NCBI GenBank assembly: GCA_003660865.1
Contig: QMVA01000035.1
Span: forward strand, 1-9,729
DNA length: 9,729 bases
Reading direction: 5' to 3'
Source of the DNA: Candidatus Nanohalarchaeota archaeon
GTDB taxonomy: Archaea; EX4484-52; B79-G9
A program made the position numbers and the translations under genes. The number at the start of each line of letters is the position of its first letter. The stretch's first letter is position 1. A model generated the notes under the pieces. It made no database searches. It worked only from the letters and a program-made list of their open reading frames with translations, and was not told the origin of the DNA. Positions 5,652-9,729 of this stretch are shown in pieces.

Positions 5652-6422
5652 ATGTTTCCAGAATTTAGATTTAGAACAGAACAGATACTCAATTCATATA
5701 ATAAGGTCTCAGATATTGCAAGTGAACATACTTGCGATATTCTCCTTGTACCTAGACATAACTCATTTTCAAACCCGAAAAAAGATTGGAAAGCAACTAA
5801 AAAAATGCTGTCAGATTCAGATATAATTATAGAGGATACAAACATCAATGATGATTTCATTAGTGAAGCCATGGGTTTCTGGTTCGACAGAAAAGGACCT
5901 GTATACTGCTTCCCAAAGGTTCGTAAGCATCATCCAGTACATAAGATACCTGAAAGAGACATAGGCGTAACAATTTATGCAGAAATGTACCATATTAAGC
6001 CAGAAGACCTTGAAAGCATAAAAATACTTTACAATCCATCAGCAGAAGACAATGATATTTATTTGCGTGGAAGAAACATGCGATATTCTGGAATGGATGA
6101 TAGCAAAATTATTGAGCAATACTCATGTGTATATCAGGACCCTGTCGGTAATTGGGATGAAATTGAACGATGTTTATTGGAAGGCAAAAAGTTAAGATTA
6201 AAAGTAAATGACGAAGAAAAGAAAAAAGTAATCATTGAACTAAAAAAAGACTCTTCTTATCTTACTGTCAATAAGTCTGTCTCAGAAGCGCTAAAACATA
6301 GAAATATTCCTATAATAAGATGTGATACACGTAACTGTAGTGGTCTGCTTTATAAACCAAAGAATTCACAAGTTGATTTAGAATACAATGATACTTATTG
6401 TATGTTAAGATTAGATACTTAA
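5652..6422 (+). CDS. nitrilase-superfamily-like protein, probably catalytically dead
   Basis: From ATG 5652 there are 256 codons. The pattern fits the carbon-nitrogen hydrolase (nitrilase) fold: TIMFPEFRF with the expected Glu (E4), FPKVRKHHPVHK with the expected Lys (K89), IGVTIYAEMYH where the family has its nucleophilic Cys, then ILYNPSAEDND and, near the end, RNIPIIRCDTRNCSGLLYKP. Family members cut nitriles or amides with a Glu-Lys-Cys triad. Here the Cys position is Tyr109 (TAT 5976-5978) and the Lys-to-Tyr spacing of 20 is short. The frame is open upstream to 5460, and 5544-5651 reads like the missing first strand and helix (KYTDIPYEIQSLLN), but without ATG, GTG or TTG. The gene is visibly more AT-rich than its neighbours. 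It could be a pseudoenzyme, a decaying gene, or a different fold. Family confidence is moderate. Confidence 0.6.
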   Translation: MFPEFRFRTEQILNSYNKVSDIASEHTCDILLVPRHNSFSNPKKDWKATKKMLSDSDIIIEDTNINDDFISEAMGFWFDRKGPVYCFPKVRKHHPVHKIPERDIGVTIYAEMYHIKPEDLESIKILYNPSAEDNDIYLRGRNMRYSGMDDSKIIEQYSCVYQDPVGNWDEIERCLLEGKKLRLKVNDEEKKKVIIELKKDSSYLTVNKSVSEALKHRNIPIIRCDTRNCSGLLYKPKNSQVDLEYNDTYCMLRLDT

Positions 6423-6621
6423 CGGTTATGTTTGATATGAATCGGGGACATTTTCTAACATAAATTTTTTGGTCTTAACCTCAATAATATTTTGTTGTCG
6501 TTTATTCTTCTAAATTATTCTATCACAGTAATATAGGCCATAGATATTTGCATAGGAAATGAGGTGTTCAGACTCATAAGCCATCACGGAAAAAATTTTC
6601 ATACCCCATGTAACATATAGC

Positions 6622-6629
6622 TTTTTAAA
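6622..6629 (+). promoter_or_regulatory. TATA box for rpl10e
   Basis: TTTTTAAA lies about 51 bases before ATG 6677, predicting a leader of roughly 25 bases. The leader carries GTGAT at 6669-6673, just before the ATG. The rest of 6423-6676 shows only AT-rich noncoding DNA with a T-run at 6465-6470 that could end the upstream transcript. Confidence 0.5.
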
Positions 6630-6676
6630 GTTAGAGGTTGAAATAATTGGGTATTCTATATAATGTATGTGATATC

Positions 6677-7192
6677 ATGGGATTAAGACCGGCAAGGATT
6701 TATAAGGACTTCAAGAGACCATATACCCGAAGGGCTATCAAGGTGCATCGCAAGTCGTACATCAAGGGTGTGCCGGGCAGTAAACTGAATGTTTTCAATA
6801 TGGGTGATGTGAAAGGAGAGTTTGAGCATACGGTACATATTGTGCTTGAGAAAAATTCACAGCTTCGGCATAATGCTTTAGAGGCGTGCCGCGTGGCTGC
6901 TAATGCTTATATTAGGAAGAATGTTGAGGATAAAGGTTATTTCCTGAAGATCCGTGTTTTTCCGCATCATGTACTGCGTGAGCACGCCCAGGCAGCTATT
7001 GCGCAGGCAGACCGTTTCTATCAGGGTATGTCGCACCCGTTCGGGAAGCCGACAAGTACTGCGGCACGTGTGAGAAAAGGGCAGCCTGTTATGAGCCTAA
7101 GTGTTAATGCTGGTGATATCACTGCTGCAAAAGAGGCATTCAGGCGCGCAGGGGATAAACTGGGTGTGAAGAGCAGGATTTTGGTTGAGTGA
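6677..7192 (+). CDS. rpl10e: Large ribosomal subunit protein L10e (uL16)
   Basis: The archaeal/eukaryal uL16 protein sits near the A site of the large subunit and joins late in its maturation. In eukaryotes it is loaded together with SBDS action, so it shares a pathway with the SBDS gene at 1109-1813, though here it is a separate unit. The 171-residue product starts MGLRPARIYKDFKRPYTRRA and has YIKGVPGSKLNVFNMG (28-43), PHHVLREH (96-103), and QADRFYQGMSHPFGKPTSTA (110-129), all typical. The frame reaches back to a TTG at 6647, but the family N-terminus and GTGAT at 6669-6673 fix ATG 6677. It converges with the histidine kinase on the other strand, 42 bases stop to stop. Confidence 0.96.
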   Translation: MGLRPARIYKDFKRPYTRRAIKVHRKSYIKGVPGSKLNVFNMGDVKGEFEHTVHIVLEKNSQLRHNALEACRVAANAYIRKNVEDKGYFLKIRVFPHHVLREHAQAAIAQADRFYQGMSHPFGKPTSTAARVRKGQPVMSLSVNAGDITAAKEAFRRAGDKLGVKSRILVE

Positions 7193-7193
7193 G

Positions 7194-7203
7194 TTTCTTT
7201 TTG
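7194..7203 (+). terminator. T-rich terminator after rpl10e
   Basis: TTTCTTTTTG begins two bases after the rpl10e stop on the coding strand, the usual form of an archaeal intrinsic terminator, in the short gap between convergent genes. Confidence 0.5.
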
Positions 7204-7234
7204 TTATAGTATCGGTATCTGAGCATTACATTTC

Positions 7235-8066
7235 TCATGTGTCCAGTATTCCGGGCTGGCATCCACAAGTAATAAATGCTCGTGGATGATCTGTTTCACG
7301 GAATATGAAATAGTATGTTGCGCCCTGTCCTTTTTCAGACTCAACATATATTACTCCATTATGTGCTCCAATATATTTTTTCACGATAGCCAGACCAATT
7401 CCTGTGCCTCCGGTTGTTACGCCATACTCAAAGATGCTATCTATAATCTTATCAGGTATACCTTCTCCATTGTCTCTAACATAGAGCATCTCTTTTTCCA
7501 TGTCATATCCTATTGCTATTTCGTTTTGACTATCTTCGTTTTTTCCGTATTTGACTGCATTTGATATCAGGTTTTGATATACCTGTGAAACGCTTCTTTC
7601 GTGGGCTGTGATATGTGGCAGGGATTCTATTGTTAGTTGAGTACCTTCTAGATTGTATCTGTTTTCTGCCTGATACTCAAACCCGCAAAATTCTGCTGCA
7701 TCTTCAACTAAATTGTAAAGTTCAAGTTCTGTTTTCTCGCCAATGAGTTGTCCTGCCTGCGACAGGTCCGACAGGTCAGAAATCTACTTCTTTATATGCT
7801 ATGTTCACATGATTCTCTGCTTCAGGAATACTTAAAAGAAGTTCAAGATAACCCATAATGACAGTCAAAGGTCCTCTTAAATCATGTGTCATTGTGTCAA
7901 GCAGTGTTTTTTGCGTATTTACTTCTTTTTCAAGTCCCGCATTATCTACTTTAAGTTCTGCATTACATGCTTCAAGTTTTGTTGTGTATGATGATAGTTC
8001 TTCTCCCTTTTCGCCAAGCATGTATTGTTTTATCATTAATGTTATATCTGTGTCATTTTTAGGCAT
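7235..8066 (-). pseudogene. soluble histidine kinase, interrupted by one frameshift
   Basis: Reading from ATG 8066, the first frame gives 96 residues: a charged coiled-coil (about 20-50), then the HisKA dimerisation helix with the phospho-acceptor His in DTMTHDLRGPLTVIMGYLEL. It stops at TGA 7778-7776. The next frame, open from 7783 to the TGA at 7237-7235, continues without loss. It starts ISDLSDLSQAG, then has the N box QVYQNLISNAVKYG, G1 box DNGEGIP, and G2 box GGTGIGLAIVKKY of the HATPase domain. Removing one base near 7784 restores a kinase of about 277 residues. No sensor or membrane segment is present, so input would come from a partner, and no response regulator is adjacent. A GGTG motif precedes ATG 8066. 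Mutation, sequencing error and, less likely, programmed +1 shifting (TTC TGA C) are all possible. Confidence 0.88.
7260..7288 (-). other. hairpin in the 3' end of the kinase gene
   Basis: CATCCACAAG, nine bases, CTCGTGGATG. On minus strand RNA all ten positions pair, one as G-U; on plus strand RNA there is one A-C mismatch. It falls in codons after the conserved end of the HATPase domain, 23 bases before the stop. It could protect or end the minus strand message. Confidence 0.5.
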
Positions 8067-8133
8067 ATTTTACACCATTTGTAGGTAGTATATTGTTCTT
8101 TTCAGGCATTATATTATCTATAGGTAGTAAAAG

Positions 8134-8139
8134 TATATA
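8134..8139 (-). promoter_or_regulatory. candidate TATA box of the kinase transcript
   Basis: TATATA on the minus strand lies in the 113-base gap between the GH57 stop and kinase ATG 8066. It is 28 bases from an upstream ATG at 8109, which opens a 16-codon frame overlapping the kinase start. A 9-bp direct repeat, TAGGTAGTA, occurs twice in this gap on the plus strand (near 8092 and 8121) and could be an operator. Confidence 0.4.
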
Positions 8140-8179
8140 TGTGTTGTGTTTTAGAATTTGCAATTGCAGAACAAGAATA

Positions 8180-9499
8180 TCAGCATCTTTGTGTTTCGTA
8201 TCTTACTGTGTGTGTTTCTTGTGGCTGCTCAAGTTTGGGTTTTTCTGTTGTTTCTTTTGGTATGGTTGAGTTTTGGGTATTTCTTGCTATCACTTTGAGT
8301 TGTGCCAGTGCTTTTATCATGCCTTCGAATGATTCCTGCGGGGAGTCGTAGGGGCTGAAGTATTTGTGGACGTCGCCGTCTGCCCAGTGTTTTGTGCAAC
8401 AGTAGTAGAGGTGATCAGATGTCTGGAGTGTGCGCCATATATTCAGAAGATGCTGGTTGTTAGTCTCTTTTACGATGTGACCGACCCTTTCAAGTTCGCT
8501 AAAGAGAAGGCGCTGCATATTGTTGCCAAGCCATGCAGATGTATCGCGCTCCACGTCTGCCCATGAGATTGTGCTGAATTCGTTTACAGATATTGTGCCC
8601 CTTATCGGGTATTTTTGGATTGTTTCTGAGGGTGTGAGGAATTCTACATGGTCCCATTTGAGTATCTCGTATGGGAGTTGTTTGAGGAAATTGAATATGC
8701 CTGTGTCGTGCCACTGGTGTTCGCCGAATGTCTCGTAGTCCATGAAGAGGTTTATTGTCTCACCTTGGCATGCGGCTACCCAGCTTGAATATTTTTCGGC
8801 GGTTACTGGCCAGTGTTGGAACCATCTTGCTGAGAATCTGTATGACATGTCGTCGCTTAGGGAATAGTGTCTTAAAAGTATTGCAAGGTTTGAGTTTGGG
8901 GGGTGATATATGTGTTCTGGTGATTTCCAGCCTTCGAGTATCCACTCAATTCCTTCTGCAAGCATCCCGATGTAGCCCATCTTCTCTACGGTTTCCGCTA
9001 TGCGGTCATTGTAGAGAAGTTCTGTGTTCCTGAAGACTTTTGGCTCAACTCCAAGTATTTCTTTTATTTTCTGGTGGTTTAGTTTTGCCTGTTCTGCAAA
9101 TTCTGGTCTTTGAGTGTCTTTGCCCCAGAATGCGGATAGTGAGTGGTAATATGTCTCGTTGAGGAATTCGACGCAGCCGGTTTTTGCGAGTTGGACAAAT
9201 GTTTCGAGTACGTTCTTGTCGAAGCGCTCCAGTGATTCTATGAATAGACCAGGAAGTGAGTACGATATCTTGAATTTTTTTTTCTGGCTTTTGTAGAGGT
9301 CAATCTGTTCGAGCATTGTCTGATTTGCAGGATAGTAGCATTTTTCTGAGACTTTTTTGAGGACTTCTTTGTTTTTTTTGTCGTTGAAAATTGCGCGCTC
9401 CAACTCTTCGGGGGTTTTACAGTCTCTTGTGTTTATATTATGACCTGCATTTATGCGGCGGGGTTGGTGTACCTGAAAATAGAAACAGACAGATGACAT
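8180..9499 (-). CDS. Glycoside hydrolase family 57 (alpha-amylase / 4-alpha-glucanotransferase type)
   Basis: GH57 enzymes hydrolyse or transfer alpha-glucan chains with retention, acting on starch or glycogen. The 439-residue protein has all five family regions in order: HQP at 11-13, the ETYYHS region at 115-120, VFRNTELLYND (155-165) with nucleophile Glu160, LFMDYETFGEHQW (251-263) with acid/base Asp254, and SWADVERDTSAWLGNNMQ (312-329). No signal peptide is seen, so it is probably cytoplasmic and acts on stored glucan. It looks most like the intracellular archaeal MJ1611-type amylases, which often neighbour a glycosyltransferase; none is visible here. The C-terminal tail of about 40 residues is polar and Pro/Thr-rich. 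A TATA box 26-27 bases upstream and no ribosome binding site imply a leaderless mRNA. Exact substrate cannot be told from sequence. Confidence 0.93.
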   Translation of the reverse strand: MSSVCFYFQVHQPRRINAGHNINTRDCKTPEELERAIFNDKKNKEVLKKVSEKCYYPANQTMLEQIDLYKSQKKKFKISYSLPGLFIESLERFDKNVLETFVQLAKTGCVEFLNETYYHSLSAFWGKDTQRPEFAEQAKLNHQKIKEILGVEPKVFRNTELLYNDRIAETVEKMGYIGMLAEGIEWILEGWKSPEHIYHPPNSNLAILLRHYSLSDDMSYRFSARWFQHWPVTAEKYSSWVAACQGETINLFMDYETFGEHQWHDTGIFNFLKQLPYEILKWDHVEFLTPSETIQKYPIRGTISVNEFSTISWADVERDTSAWLGNNMQRLLFSELERVGHIVKETNNQHLLNIWRTLQTSDHLYYCCTKHWADGDVHKYFSPYDSPQESFEGMIKALAQLKVIARNTQNSTIPKETTEKPKLEQPQETHTVRYETQRC

Positions 9500-9521
9500 A
9501 GTATTTCTGTGTTTTCTGGAT

Positions 9522-9529
9522 TATTTATA
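9522..9529 (-). promoter_or_regulatory. TATA box of the GH57 gene (leaderless promoter)
   Basis: TATAAATA on the minus strand, centred 26-27 bases before ATG 9499, with no Shine-Dalgarno-like sequence between. It lies just after the stop of the small ORF at 9532-9651, so GH57 can be transcribed on its own. Confidence 0.65.
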
Positions 9530-9531
9530 GT

Positions 9532-9651
9532 TTATTGTTTTGTTTCAGCGATTTCTTTTAGCTTTTGAAACACTAAAGATTCTGGGCTGTCCAAAAAGTC
9601 GCATGTGGGTGCTGTTGTATAACCCTCAAGTATATTAATTCCTAAGGACAT
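9532..9651 (-). CDS. small ORF of unknown function (39 residues)
   Basis: An ATG at 9651 (minus strand) opens 39 codons to TAA at 9534-9532. The product reads like a real protein: it begins MSLGINILEGYTTAPTCDFL, then DSPESLVFQKLKEIAETKQ, with a balanced composition and an amphipathic C-terminal helix. AGGA lies a few bases before the ATG. The frame stays open ten or so codons upstream of ATG to an in-frame TAA near 9683, so it is either a complete small gene or the end of a decayed longer one. It is 32 bases upstream of GH57 in the same direction. No family is recognised and no function can be assigned. Confidence 0.5.
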   Translation of the reverse strand: MSLGINILEGYTTAPTCDFLDSPESLVFQKLKEIAETKQ

Positions 9652-9685
9652 AATACTTCCTACTATCTTATGGGGGAGATATTAT

Positions 9686-9729
9686 ATGGGGAATGAAAAG
9701 AAAAAGAAGGTACGTCGCACACCGATTGA
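9686..9729 (+). CDS. start of an unidentified gene (partial, right edge)
   Basis: ATG 9686 is preceded by a strong GGGGGAG at 9672-9678, seven bases away, and opens a frame that runs off the window. The visible residues are MGNEKKKKVRRTPI, a very basic N-terminus typical of nucleic-acid-binding or ribosome-associated proteins, but too short to identify. TATATTAA at 9631-9638 is a plausible TATA box giving a leader of about 25 bases. The gene diverges from the small ORF at 9532-9651 with only 34 bases between starts. Confidence 0.65.
   Translation, partial: MGNEKKKKVRRTPI

Noticed and set aside
6510..6602. Minus strand 30-codon ORF between the nitrilase-like gene and rpl10e
   Set aside because: Plausible residues but short, no ribosome binding site, no promoter at suitable spacing, no conserved pattern.
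7776..7790. Programmed +1 frameshift in the histidine kinase
   Set aside because: TTC TGA C only loosely resembles the known CTT TGA C site and there is no SD-like stimulator just upstream; mutation or sequencing error is simpler, so it is kept only as an alternative.
9584..9600. Possible insertion-sequence end (GGGCTGTCCAAAAAGTC resembles some IS terminal repeats)
   Set aside because: It is explained as coding sequence (DFLDSP) of the small minus ORF, and no matching inverted partner or transposase occurs in the window.

Overview
The window is archaeal. It carries the archaeal exosome/proteasome superoperon: proteasome alpha subunit, SBDS-type ribosome maturation factor, Rrp4, Rrp41, Rrp42, ribosomal protein L37Ae, RNA polymerase subunit P, the KEOPS subunit Pcc1 and prefoldin beta. 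It also has an archaeal/eukaryal-type L10e, a GH57 amylase, TATA-like boxes at archaeal spacing, and ribosome binding sites of the GGTGAT/GGAGGT type. I cannot place the lineage more precisely from sequence reading alone.

Layout. Bases 1-138 hold what looks like the C-terminal end of an unidentified + strand gene. Bases 171-398 are three near-identical 74-bp tandem repeats, each able to form a stem-loop, ending just before psmA. From 417 to 5118 nine + strand genes follow in a tight cluster with 4-bp and 20-bp overlaps, one abutting TAA-ATG junction and short gaps. The cluster couples protein turnover (PsmA), ribosome maturation (SBDS), RNA degradation and tailing (Rrp4/41/42), ribosome and polymerase structure (L37Ae, RpoP), tRNA t6A modification (Pcc1) and folding of new proteins (prefoldin). 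A TATA-like box before L37Ae suggests a second, internal promoter. The cluster is followed by a 61-residue membrane protein that is probably leaderless, and by an AT-rich, nitrilase-like gene. That gene has Tyr where the catalytic Cys is expected, and its coding signal continues upstream of its first ATG without any standard start codon.

L10e (6677-7192, +) has its own promoter and converges with minus strand genes. These are a small soluble histidine kinase broken by one frameshift beside a 9-bp tandem duplication, a complete GH57 glycoside hydrolase with all catalytic motifs and a leaderless promoter, and a 39-codon ORF. A divergent + strand gene starts at 9686 and runs off the window.

Most of the window is ordinary core archaeal information-processing DNA. 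The parts that stand out are the repeat array in front of psmA, the non-AUG start problems at L37Ae and the nitrilase-like gene, the degenerate active site of that gene, the broken kinase, and the small ORF with intertwined divergent promoters at the right edge.
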